DNA from: JAICSD01 sp963836665
GTDB lineage: Bacteria > Acidobacteriota > Vicinamibacteria > Vicinamibacterales > 2-12-FULL-66-21
Assembly (NCBI GenBank): GCA_963836665.1
Contig: CAWIKL010000005.1
Coordinates: 1 to 64,000, forward strand
Length of the DNA stretch: 64,000 bases
Direction: 5' to 3'
The notes under the pieces were generated by a model. It was not told the origin of the DNA, did not search any database, and was given only the letters and a program-made list of their open reading frames with translations. Positions within the stretch are counted from its first letter, which is position 1, and each line of letters opens with the position of its first letter. Shown here piece after piece: positions 55,012 through 63,490 of the stretch. The position numbers were made by a program, and so were the translations under genes.

Positions 55012-56670
55012 CTAGTCGAATCTGGCTTTGGATTCGGATGAAGTCAACGGCCCGGCGTTGACAAATCCCGATCCCAAGTCGCCGGATCGCCGCAGGGCAA
55101 GCGTCGGCTCTGGGTCCGGGCTACACGGAAGTGGCGCATCCAGACATTGGCCATCGCTCGGTTTATAAACCACCAGCCCCATTTTCGTTGTGACGCGGGT
55201 CAACTGCGGCAGACTCGGCACTGACGCGTGTGCCCACGGAGGCAATGCTGATAGTGAGCGAGTGCCTGCCACGAGATAAAGCGCAATCAAGAATGTCACC
55301 GCGGACGCCGTCACCGCACGAGCCGTCGCCGCGCCAAGAATAGCGGCATCGCTCAACGTGAGAACGATGACGGCGATCCCCAAGTGCCAAAATATCGCTC
55401 CCGCAAACCTGGGTTCGGGCGCCGCGAGTGCCCAGACCAGGCCACCGACGATCGCCGGCATCATGAAGAGGATCGCCTCACGGCGAAACTGAATGCGGCC
55501 CCGGGTCACCATCGCCGTCAGCGCAATCGCACCGAGACCGAGCGGCACCACGACCTGAAACTTTCCAGCAGTCCACACGACGTCTTTCAACCAGTGCGGC
55601 ACCCAGTGATTCATGGGGACGCCGGCGCCGCGCGTGTGCCACAGCGTCGCAATGGCGTGGCCCCGGACAATAGCTTCGGGAACGGCCCAGGCCGTTCGGA
55701 AGCTCAGAAACATTGCCGGATAAAACGGATAACCGCTGAGGAGAGCGCTGCTGGCGCACCAGACGCCACCCGACGCCGCAATCAGAGCCACGATGGGCGC
55801 GAGGTTTCGCAAGGTGCGCAATGCGGCGGGTATTGACACGAGACTGACGATGGCGACGATAGCGAAATAGACGGCACTCGTCAGCTTCAGCGTCATTCCC
55901 AAACCCGCGAGACAGAGCAGGGCTCGGGTGGCTCCCATTGTCGATGCTGGTGGGCGGTCCAATAGAAGCGCGGCGAGTCGAGACGCAGCCACGTATCCGA
56001 CCACCGAGACAGCCACATCGGGACTGAGCGTGGGCAGCCAGTTGCCGACGAGCGTTGCGGCGACGACCAGACCAAATGCGCGGAACACGTCCGAATGAGT
56101 GAACTGCGATGTCTCGCGAAGCCGTGCCAGCGCCACGCAGCCTTCGAATGCCAAGGCGAGCACGAACAGACCGCCCATGATGTGGTACGACTGCACCCAC
56201 GTCATGCGGCTGTTATCGAAAGCGGCCGTCAGCACGAAGAACGAGCTGCTCTGTCCGAGCGCCCAGTAAAGATTTGCTAGGCCCGGCACGGCCGCGTAGG
56301 CTTGAGCCCAGCGAACAGTGGGCAGATGGTAGAGCCCAAAATCGAACTGCGGCGGCTGGTGCAGGGATGCCATCGTCGCCCACAACGCGAATACCGACAG
56401 CATCACGAGCGTCGACGTCTGAAATCGTAGAGCGTAGAAGGATGGGTTCTTGGCGAGACCGCCCGCGATGCCGAACAGGATCAGTGCGAGTGCGAACGCG
56501 GGACGGACCGGGAGCCATAGGTGAACCCCTTGCAGTAGACCAGACGCGAGGAACACGCCAACCCAAAAGGCATCGAAGATGCGGTACGGCGCACGACGAT
56601 CCTCGGGTTGGCATAGCGAACCGAGACCTGAGAGCCCCGCAAAAACGACGAGCCAGTGAAGGAAGAGCAC
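55012..56670 (-). CDS. Polytopic membrane protein, putative GT-C-like glycosyltransferase (552 aa)
   Basis: About twelve hydrophobic segments are seen, with a conserved-looking motif QFDFGLYHLPTVRWAQ in an early periplasmic loop and VPGLANLYWALGQSS after it. This resembles the LIC_10190-type membrane family, in which D-x-G-L-Y-H is followed by a PGLGNL motif; I rate that match as tentative. The C-terminal 70 residues are soluble. It is divergent from the GT39-type gene across a 422-base gap. Confidence 0.72.
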   Translation of the reverse strand: MLFLHWLVVFAGLSGLGSLCQPEDRRAPYRIFDAFWVGVFLASGLLQGVHLWLPVRPAFALALILFGIAGGLAKNPSFYALRFQTSTLVMLSVFALWATMASLHQPPQFDFGLYHLPTVRWAQAYAAVPGLANLYWALGQSSSFFVLTAAFDNSRMTWVQSYHIMGGLFVLALAFEGCVALARLRETSQFTHSDVFRAFGLVVAATLVGNWLPTLSPDVAVSVVGYVAASRLAALLLDRPPASTMGATRALLCLAGLGMTLKLTSAVYFAIVAIVSLVSIPAALRTLRNLAPIVALIAASGGVWCASSALLSGYPFYPAMFLSFRTAWAVPEAIVRGHAIATLWHTRGAGVPMNHWVPHWLKDVVWTAGKFQVVVPLGLGAIALTAMVTRGRIQFRREAILFMMPAIVGGLVWALAAPEPRFAGAIFWHLGIAVIVLTLSDAAILGAATARAVTASAVTFLIALYLVAGTRSLSALPPWAHASVPSLPQLTRVTTKMGLVVYKPSDGQCLDAPLPCSPDPEPTLALRRSGDLGSGFVNAGPLTSSESKARFD

Positions 56671-57092
56671 GTGTGGGCGCGCCGACTTATATCACGCTCC
56701 GACGCATTCAAATTTTGCTTGCAAGTCTGCAGCGCGTACGCCCGTGCCGCACCTGAGGTATTCAGAGGTGGCGTCGCGCTTTCAACGTCTGTTCAACTGC
56801 AGCCTGGGTGGTACCTGAGTCCTGAACGAGTGGCTTCGGCCTCGTTCGATGCTGCCCGCTTCTCCGACCGCTGACGTTCTGTCCCGACCACCGAGCAGTT
56901 CGATACAACGAAGCTCAGCAGGCGGCGCCTTTCTCACGGTTCCTGCTCCTGATTTGATCGTAAGATACCTCGCTCTCCTTCAGAGATGACACCAATGACG
57001 CATGCCGCCGCGGCCGTCTTGCACCTCGGGCCGCTCAACGGCTCCCCCGGTTCGCCAACTCAGCACGCCCCCTTGGTGCTATTACGCGCCCG
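56671..57092. other. 422-base divergent intergenic region
   Basis: No convincing gene was seen on either strand. Leftwards, a TATAAG box (about 56690) with TTGAAT 14 bases upstream could promote the polytopic membrane protein gene. Rightwards, TTGATC..TAAGAT near 56957 could promote the GT39-type gene, leaving a leader of over 100 bases. No repeat or hairpin stands out. Confidence 0.4.
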
Positions 57093-58820
57093 GTGAGCAC
57101 ACGCGCGGCGACTCCGCCACTGTCCGTCGTTCCGACCGAACAACAGGAAGACCCTGCCGCCGTCACGGACTGGTGGGCTCGGGCCCAGGCGCCTCGATGG
57201 CTGACGACGTCGAGCGTGATGCTTTTGCTGATGCTCGCGTTGGTCGTTGGCATCCAGGTGTCCGTCGGCGCGTTTCGGAGCGAACGCGGCTTGTTTTCGG
57301 ACGAAGCGGCGCATCTGATGAACGGACTGGTGATCCGCGACTATCTGCGCGACGGTCTCGGGCAAAATCCGCTGACCTTTGCCCGCGACTACTACCAGCA
57401 CTATCCGAAGATTGCGCCCCTGATGTGGCCGCCGCTGTTTCATGTGGTGCTCGGCGTCGTGTTGCTGCCCGGATGGTCGCCGACGATCGCCGCGCTCGTG
57501 CTGCTCGGCATGTTTACGACCTGGACCGCTTGGCGCCTCTATTTTGTCGTCCTGACGTTTGCGTCCGTGCCCGTGGCCATCGGGACGGTCGGCCTGTTTC
57601 TGGCAACGCCTGTCGTCATCAGCCTGACCAGCTCGGTGATGCTCGATATTGTCGTCGCGGCGTTTGCCATGGAGGCCGCGTATTGGCTCGGACGCTTTTC
57701 GTACTCCGGCAGAACGCGGGATGCGGCGTGGTTTGGACTGATGGCCGCGTTCGCGTGCATCACCAAGGGTAACGGCCTCTCGGCCGTCGTCGCGGCGTTG
57801 CTGCTGCCGCTGACCGGACATGGTCGCGCCCTGCGCCGCCCGGGGCTGTACGTCGCCGCGGTCATTGTGATCGTCCTGGCGGCCCCGCCCCTGGCCATTG
57901 CCTATCAGCTCGACGCCCGGCTTGGCGACTTTGGGCCACTGAGCTGGCAATTGGTCCATGAGCGCTTGCTGTTCTTCAGCACCCATGCGCTGAGACAACT
58001 GGGCGGCGGGCCCATTGCGCTCGCCCTCATCGGCGGTGTCTTCGCATGGGCTCAGCGGCTGGATCGCTATTCGCCCACGCGCGGACTCGGATCCGGTATG
58101 GCCACGATGGTGGCCGGAGCGTTCGTCTTTCACGTGCTCAGCCCGCATCAGCTCTCAAGTCCTCGCTACATCACGCTGGCGTACGCGCCGACCCTCGGCC
58201 TGACCGCTCTCGGCGTGGTGGCCGTGACGCTGGGGATTCGTTCGCGACCGGCACGTTGGTCTGCGCAGTTGGGGATTTTCCTCGTCCTGTGGATCGCCCT
58301 TGTTGCCAGACACCCGGTCCTGGCCGCACAGGCGCCACTCGGCTACCGGGACGTCATGACGTTTCTGGTGGAGCGCAACGAGCTGGCGGGGCGGCGACTG
58401 TTGATCATCAGCAATGACACGGGCGAGGGCGCCGGCGTCGTCGAGGCCGCCGTGTTGCATCTGACACCACGGCCAATGATCCTGCGCGGCTCCAAGATCC
58501 TCGCCTCGGACGACTGGATGGGGGCACACTTCTCTCTTCGGTATCAGAGTGCGGCCGACGTACTGGCAGATCTGGAGGCCATGCATGTCGACTACGTGCT
58601 CTTGGACAGGTCAACCGAGGCCCGAGCGATGCGGTACTGGGGACAGGTCGAGGCGCTGACGCAAGACTCGAGTCGGGTGGATCTGGTGCTGAACACGACG
58701 GTCGAGTTGCCGCGTGGGCCGCTGCGCCCGCTGTCCCTCTATCACCTGAAGATCAAGAGTCCCGGTCCGGCCAAGCGAATCGAGCTCTCGACACCAGACA
58801 TCTCCATCGGCGTGAAGTAG
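57093..58820 (+). CDS. GT39/PMT_2-type dolichyl-phosphate-mannose-like glycosyltransferase (575 aa)
   Basis: The motif FSDEAAHLMNGL in the first periplasmic loop after TM1 (about residue 70) is the acidic catalytic motif of PMT_2 (ArnT/GT83-GT39) enzymes. About eleven membrane segments follow, and the C-terminal 160 residues are soluble. It should transfer a sugar from a polyprenyl-phosphate donor at the outer face of the inner membrane. The start is a GTG at 57093 without a clear Shine-Dalgarno. It is monocistronic. Confidence 0.85.
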   Translation: MSTRAATPPLSVVPTEQQEDPAAVTDWWARAQAPRWLTTSSVMLLLMLALVVGIQVSVGAFRSERGLFSDEAAHLMNGLVIRDYLRDGLGQNPLTFARDYYQHYPKIAPLMWPPLFHVVLGVVLLPGWSPTIAALVLLGMFTTWTAWRLYFVVLTFASVPVAIGTVGLFLATPVVISLTSSVMLDIVVAAFAMEAAYWLGRFSYSGRTRDAAWFGLMAAFACITKGNGLSAVVAALLLPLTGHGRALRRPGLYVAAVIVIVLAAPPLAIAYQLDARLGDFGPLSWQLVHERLLFFSTHALRQLGGGPIALALIGGVFAWAQRLDRYSPTRGLGSGMATMVAGAFVFHVLSPHQLSSPRYITLAYAPTLGLTALGVVAVTLGIRSRPARWSAQLGIFLVLWIALVARHPVLAAQAPLGYRDVMTFLVERNELAGRRLLIISNDTGEGAGVVEAAVLHLTPRPMILRGSKILASDDWMGAHFSLRYQSAADVLADLEAMHVDYVLLDRSTEARAMRYWGQVEALTQDSSRVDLVLNTTVELPRGPLRPLSLYHLKIKSPGPAKRIELSTPDISIGVK

Positions 58821-58872
58821 CAACGTCTTGCAGACCGGGCAGTCAATGCGAGTGCGGATCGGCGCACGCCAG

Positions 58873-58949
58873 TCCTGGATGAACGCGCCGGGAGTCATCC
58901 GTCAAGCTTCACGGATACGTTGACGACTGAACTTCCAGTGAGGAGCCTC
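58873..58949 (-). pseudogene. Relict of an AbiEi-AbiEii gene junction
   Basis: This 77-base stretch matches 62072-62147 with about nine differences and one indel. Read on the minus strand, it preserves the last ~16 codons of an AbiEi antitoxin (EAPHWK in one frame, then VVNVSVKLDG-stop in the next), the ATGA overlap, and the first codons of an AbiEii toxin (MTPGAFIQDW, compare MIPGAFIQEW). Sequence on both sides is unrelated. It is a decayed remnant of a second copy of the toxin-antitoxin module. Confidence 0.62.
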
Positions 58950-59075
58950 TCGTGCATCAGGAGCAGCGCAACCACGACGCGGGAGGGTGGCTGTGTCGCC
59001 GTTATAACCGGTAAGCATGCCACTGGTCGAAAGGGTCGGTAAGATCGATGGTGTCCAATCGAGAGGAACCACGAC

Positions 59076-59870
59076 ATGGCTCTTGTACACACCCCGCCGA
59101 CCATTGCGATGACATACGTCGGGGGCCCCACGACGATCATCGACGTCGCCGGGCTCAGGTTTCTCACAGATCCCACATTCGACGATCCCGCCTCGTACAC
59201 GTCGGGGTCGGTCGTCCTTCGAAAAACTGAAGGTCCGGCGGTTCCAGCCGTCGGGATCGGCCGGATCGATGCGGTGCTGCTAAGCCACGATCAGCACGCA
59301 GACAATCTCGATCTCAGCGGCCGCGCGCTCGTTGAAGGGCTGCCTACGCTGACGACGCGGGCGGGAGCGGCGCGAATCGGTCATCGGACCATCGGTATGG
59401 ATCCGTGGGAGTCGCGCGAGTTCGACTCACCGACAGGAGTCCGGCTCAGGGTTACCGCGACGCCGGCACGGCACGGTCCCGCCGGCATTGAGACGCTGCT
59501 CGGTGATGTCATAGGATTCATGATTTCCTCGATCGATCCACCGTGCGACCTCGTCTACGTCACCGGCGACACCGTGTGGTTCGGAGGGATCGCCGAAGTG
59601 GCCCGGCGCTTCGATCCGGCGGTCGTGCTCCTTTTCGCTGGAGCAGCGCGTACACGCGGGCCGTTCTACCTGACGATGGACACCAACGACGCCGTGGAGG
59701 TGGCAGTCGCTTTTCCGCGCAGCGTCATCGTACCTGTGCATCATGCCGGTTGGGCGCATTTCAGCCAGTCGCAGGACGACCTCATCGAGACGTTCGCGGC
59801 AGTCGGGATATCGAGTCGCCTTCGACCGGTCTCCTCGTCCGGGGTCATTCTGATCGTTCCGCGGAGCTGA
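59076..59870 (+). CDS. MBL-fold metallo-hydrolase (UlaG-like, 264 aa)
   Basis: The metallo-beta-lactamase fold is clear. The metal-binding motif SHDQHADNLD (about residues 69-78) corresponds to HxHxDH with the first histidine inside SHD. ATPARHGP holds the third histidine (about 130), VYVTGDTVW the bridging aspartate (about 165), and VPVHHAGWAHF the last histidine (about 220). The protein is cytosolic and of the UlaG/YcbL class that hydrolyses phosphodiesters or lactones; the substrate is unknown. GAGAGGAA lies seven bases before the ATG. Confidence 0.86.
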   Translation: MALVHTPPTIAMTYVGGPTTIIDVAGLRFLTDPTFDDPASYTSGSVVLRKTEGPAVPAVGIGRIDAVLLSHDQHADNLDLSGRALVEGLPTLTTRAGAARIGHRTIGMDPWESREFDSPTGVRLRVTATPARHGPAGIETLLGDVIGFMISSIDPPCDLVYVTGDTVWFGGIAEVARRFDPAVVLLFAGAARTRGPFYLTMDTNDAVEVAVAFPRSVIVPVHHAGWAHFSQSQDDLIETFAAVGISSRLRPVSSSGVILIVPRS

Positions 59871-60142
59871 CTCTTTGTTGTGACGCTGGTTGTGGGCCTC
59901 GCGTGAGCGAACGTGACCAACATGCTGCTCGCCAGTGTCTTCGGCGGACTCAGGCTCAGCGACGACCGGTCAGGTCCCGTTGTCGAAGTGGCGCGTCTGT
60001 GCACTCTACAGCGTTGCCACGTTTGTCGACTATGCGGGCGGCCGCCCCCTTCTGCAACCACCCTTGTCGGGCGGGTTCGTCCCGATCACCGCGGCCAAGG
60101 CTAGAGTTTGCCGCCAACTCGACCGGCGTATGCTTATTCGCC

Positions 60143-60979
60143 ATGTTCAAACGGTTATTCGGGCGCGGGGAGAAGCGGGAGCGCGTGACGAATCCGGGCG
60201 AGGAGCCCGACTTGTGGACCGGCACGACCCGCGGTGAGTGGACAGTGCCCGGCACGTATTTCCAGACGGCTGGATGGCGCCTGGGGGCTGGAACGAGTGG
60301 TCAGATGTCCTGGGCAGGCGCCTTCGGCGGGGCCATGACGTTAACGCGAGAGGACGCGCCCGCGTGGACTTTTGACGAGATCGACCTTGATGCCGTCCGA
60401 CAAAAGCATCGCTCAGCGGCCGCCGCGCGGCACGGAGGCTTGGTGTCTGCGGAGTTCGTGGAGACCGCCACTGGGGCACCGGCGCTTGAGATCGTCACGA
60501 AGTACCGACAGGGTCTTGGCTCTCGCTTCGAGGGGCGGCTCCTCATCGACGAATCACCTCTCGCGTACACGATCGCTCTCGCGGGCGAGGAACAAGAGAC
60601 GGGTGCCAGGGAAGCACTTGTCAACGCTTTGCGGATGCAACTCGGCGAGGTCGACGTTCTTGCCATGATGACCGGCCCGGTGGATCCCGCAACTGGCGGA
60701 CGGCCGATTCCCGGCATGCAACTGGATCCGTACGATTCTGCCCTTGACAGCGAGGCCACCTATTCGGCGTCTGATGATCCGCGGCTGGACGAATTGTTCC
60801 AGACGCATCCTCTCGCGGTAATTCGCTCGAGTCTCCGGCGCGCCAGGGCAACTTGGGAGTGTACGACCGGGAGCACACCACACGTGCGACGTCGGCCGTT
60901 CCCTGCCTCCTTGGGTCCGAAAGTGGTTCTCTCGGACAAATTCTTCGAGACGCTGCATGCGATGCTGAAAAAGGCCTGA
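60143..60979 (+). CDS. Hypothetical protein, no recognised family (278 aa)
   Basis: The first part (about 1-200) is a soluble alpha/beta-like sequence with a basic opening (MFKRLFGRGEKRERV), the segment GTYFQTAGWRLGAGTSGQMSW, and acidic loops. The C-terminal ~60 residues are arginine-rich. No signal peptide or membrane helix is seen. ATG 60143 is chosen because the upstream in-frame sequence is antisense-like. It stands alone between the MBL gene and the AbiE pair. I cannot suggest a function. Confidence 0.6.
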   Translation: MFKRLFGRGEKRERVTNPGEEPDLWTGTTRGEWTVPGTYFQTAGWRLGAGTSGQMSWAGAFGGAMTLTREDAPAWTFDEIDLDAVRQKHRSAAAARHGGLVSAEFVETATGAPALEIVTKYRQGLGSRFEGRLLIDESPLAYTIALAGEEQETGAREALVNALRMQLGEVDVLAMMTGPVDPATGGRPIPGMQLDPYDSALDSEATYSASDDPRLDELFQTHPLAVIRSSLRRARATWECTTGSTPHVRRRPFPASLGPKVVLSDKFFETLHAMLKKA

Positions 60980-61227
60980 TACGCCGTTCCTATTCCAGTC
61001 GTCCGGCGTAACCCCACCGCCGGTCCTGGAACACTCGCCAGTTCGCGCACCGACGCAGGTGCGTCGATGAGAATCCGCGGCGATCGGCCGTGCGCGCGCG
61101 TGAGGTTTCCCTGGGGAATCGTGACCTGGCGTGATCTCCGGAATCCGGGCAGATGCTCCCGTCCGTCCACCATCCGTCCACCGAATTCTGGTCGCCGGCC
61201 GAGGCCCCCGACCCGCACTGGAAGGGA

Positions 61228-62097
61228 TCAGCGGCGCTCGCGCAGCAGCTCGGGGAACGAAGTCGCCCGAAGTTCGTCAATCACCGGCTCCGAACGATGC
61301 CAGGGCTCGCCGGTCAATCGAGCGATCAGGTGAAACCACACGCGCTCGAAGGCGGTCTGCGCTTGGGCGTCTCCGTCGACGACGTCGGCGGCCAGTAATG
61401 GCGCAATATCATCGACCAGGCTCCGCGTGAGTTTCGAGAGCATGCGTTCTTCGGCGTTGGCGCGCGAGATTTGGTGGCCTGCGTGCGCCAGGTAGTGATC
61501 GAAAGCCGCGATGACTTGCCCCGCATTCAACGACAGCTGTAGCAGACCCTCATTCAGATCGAAGAGATCTCGATTCTTGGACCGTTGGAGCAGCGCGCGG
61601 AGCTTGGTTCCGAAGAGTTCTGCTGGCTCATACGAGCGAATGGACGTTGTCGCGGCGTGCCAGCCATTGTCGACGGCGAAGGGATAGTCGCGCAGCTCGA
61701 AAAGGCTGCCGTGTTCACGCGCGTTGATCTCAACCTTCAATTTGAGCGACGTCGTCGGATCCGCCTCCGGTGCAAACGTGAACACCAAGTGCATCGAATG
61801 GGCCGCGGCCTTGCGGCGACAAGGCCCAAGGCAGGACAGCACACGACGAATCATGTCGACGGTGGGACCGATCGGTTCCGCCCGTACCTGCACCAAGTCG
61901 ATGTCTTCCGAATAGCGGAGCGGCAAAGAGGAGCTTGTTGATCGCCGTCCCGCCGCGGAACGCCAGGCGCTCAGCGAGCCACGGATCGTTGAAGATGTCG
62001 CAAAGCGCTCGCCAGATGATCGATCCTGTTCAACGTGCCGTGGATCGGGCCACGGCGTCGTCGCAGGCCATTCCTGGATGAACGCGCCGGGAATCAT
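61228..62097 (-). pseudogene. AbiEii/AbiGii nucleotidyltransferase toxin with an out-of-frame catalytic segment
   Basis: The open frame encodes a normal N-terminus (MIPGAFIQEW..HVEQD), the LRYSEDIDLVQ aspartate motif, KLKVEINARE, and LFGTKLRALLQRSKNRDLFDL, as expected for AbiEii (DUF1814). But residues about 26-59 (61922-62020) are scrambled. In another frame that stretch reads IIWRALCDIFNDPWL then AFRGGTAINKLLF, which is the missing nucleotide-binding GGTA motif. A one-base loss near 62022 and a two-base loss near 61921 would explain this. The total remains a multiple of three, so the ORF survives, but the toxin should be catalytically dead. Its ATG overlaps the AbiEi stop by four bases. Confidence 0.8.
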
Positions 62098-62918
62098 CCG
62101 TCAATCTCCACGGGTGCGTTGATGATGAGCTTCCAGTGAGGAGCCTCCTTCGTCGGGCCGGTCGCACGACTGAGCGCAGCGATGTGTTTGACGGAGGGGT
62201 CCAGCAACTTCACAGACTTGGCGATCTCGGTGAACGGACGCAACGCCGACGCCTGCCGGCGATGACCGAAGTGTTCGAGCAGGTAGCCAAGTCGCCGCGC
62301 GGTCGAATTCTCGTAGCAGGCCGCCGCTTTCGCGAGCTTTCGCACATCGGCCTGTCGGCCGAGATCGTGAACAATCTGGGCGGTGCCGTTGAGGCCGGCG
62401 GCATGGTGGAAGTACCGGACCGCATCGAGGAGCACCAGTTCGATGCCGGCGATCTGTGCGAAGCCTGCGTCAGTCTTGAGTTGAGCCAGCCAGACATCGC
62501 GATTGGTGCGCCGAAACAGGTCCGGGGCCTGGTAGATGAACTGGACCCGCTGGCGTCCGGCAACAAGCGGCGGAATCTGCTTCGGGACGATGACCTGGAA
62601 GACTAGTGCGGCGTGATGCGAGGAGCCGTGAAACGCCGCCGCGCGCAGCAACGAAATACGGTAGTCCACGCCGAGGTGCTTCATCAGCGGGTCAATCCAA
62701 CGCGAGGGTTCGGGTGCGCCGGCCGCGCGATCTTCTGGGCGAAGGACGAGATAGAAGCCTCGCTTTGGGCTGAGCAAGCGATGTTTGCCCATCAGCCGTG
62801 AGGCGGCCGAGGTGAAAGCTCTGGACGATTGTCCGGTCGCCTTCAGTGCTTCGCTCTTCGCGAAGTACGCGCGACCTCGCGAGAGCTGATTGTCGAGGAA
62901 TGCAGCCAAGGGCAGCAT
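62094..62918 (-). CDS. AbiEi-type antitoxin/transcriptional regulator (274 aa)
   Basis: This is the antitoxin of a type IV AbiE system. An N-terminal winged-helix-like region (about 1-70: FLDNQLSRGRAYFAKSEALKAT.. ASRLMGKHRLLSPKRGFYLVL) precedes a long C-terminal domain of the AbiEi_3 kind ending KEAPHWKLIINAPVEIDG. In characterised systems AbiEi binds inverted repeats in its own promoter and neutralises AbiEii without contacting it. The start ATG 62918 is favoured over an upstream extension of 27 residues because it follows a TATACT -10 box (about 62929) by only about ten bases. It is coupled (ATGA) to the toxin. Confidence 0.86.
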   Translation of the reverse strand: MLPLAAFLDNQLSRGRAYFAKSEALKATGQSSRAFTSAASRLMGKHRLLSPKRGFYLVLRPEDRAAGAPEPSRWIDPLMKHLGVDYRISLLRAAAFHGSSHHAALVFQVIVPKQIPPLVAGRQRVQFIYQAPDLFRRTNRDVWLAQLKTDAGFAQIAGIELVLLDAVRYFHHAAGLNGTAQIVHDLGRQADVRKLAKAAACYENSTARRLGYLLEHFGHRRQASALRPFTEIAKSVKLLDPSVKHIAALSRATGPTKEAPHWKLIINAPVEIDG

Positions 62919-63490
62919 TCCCCAAGTATATTCGAAAAGACGTGGAATGTGACGTATTACATATATGAGTGGGGAAGGTCTGCCGGGGACAATACCCATT
63001 CAGCAGCGATTTCAAGCGACCTGGACGCGCCTCGCGCGCGCGGGCCGGTAACTATGGATCGAGCCGGAAAAACTGACCGCCCGCGGACGCGCAGGCGACG
63101 ATCGCCTCGAGAAAGATGTCGCGTTTTTTCTAGGAAGACTGGAGCCGGCGATCCGGATTGAACGGACGACCTGCTGATTACGAAATAGCAAACATCATCA
63201 GAATTGCTAGATTTTCTAATGATTTTCGAGGTCGAGGATGCAGGCGGATGCGGATTGCTGCACGGCGACGCATCCCAGGCGCATCCGACTTGGGCGCTGA
63301 TCCGACGACAAGAAACCTTCCCATTGGCGTCGATTGGATGACCCGGTCCGGCGTGTCAACGCGTCCGATTTGAACGGCGCGAGTTCGGCTGTCACTCTGA
63401 TCGTGTTCGCAAGGGGAGAGGTCGTTTGCACCAGCGGCGTGTCCATTACGTCGCACGGATTTGACGCCGGAATAGGACCAGGAGCCACCT
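62919..63490. other. 572-base gap with an AT-rich inverted repeat
   Basis: No gene is supported on either strand. The left part holds the AbiE promoter (TATACT on the minus strand). Around 63180-63235 GC content falls sharply and an inverted repeat lies within it (see next entry). The right part to 63490 shows no structure. The drop in GC and the phage-like gene that follows make this a candidate boundary of a mobile element. Confidence 0.4.
63194..63223. repeat. AT-rich inverted repeat (10-base arms)
   Basis: ATCATCAGAA and TTCTAATGAT pair with one mismatch around a ten-base loop, in a local AT-rich pocket within GC-rich DNA. It could be an operator, an attachment site or a terminator; no duplicate of it was noticed in the window. 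Confidence 0.4.

Noticed and set aside
60760..61218. Minus-strand ORF of 152 codons upstream of the AbiEii end
   Set aside because: Most of it is antisense to the hypothetical protein at 60143-60979, and no motif, start signal or codon-bias support was found.
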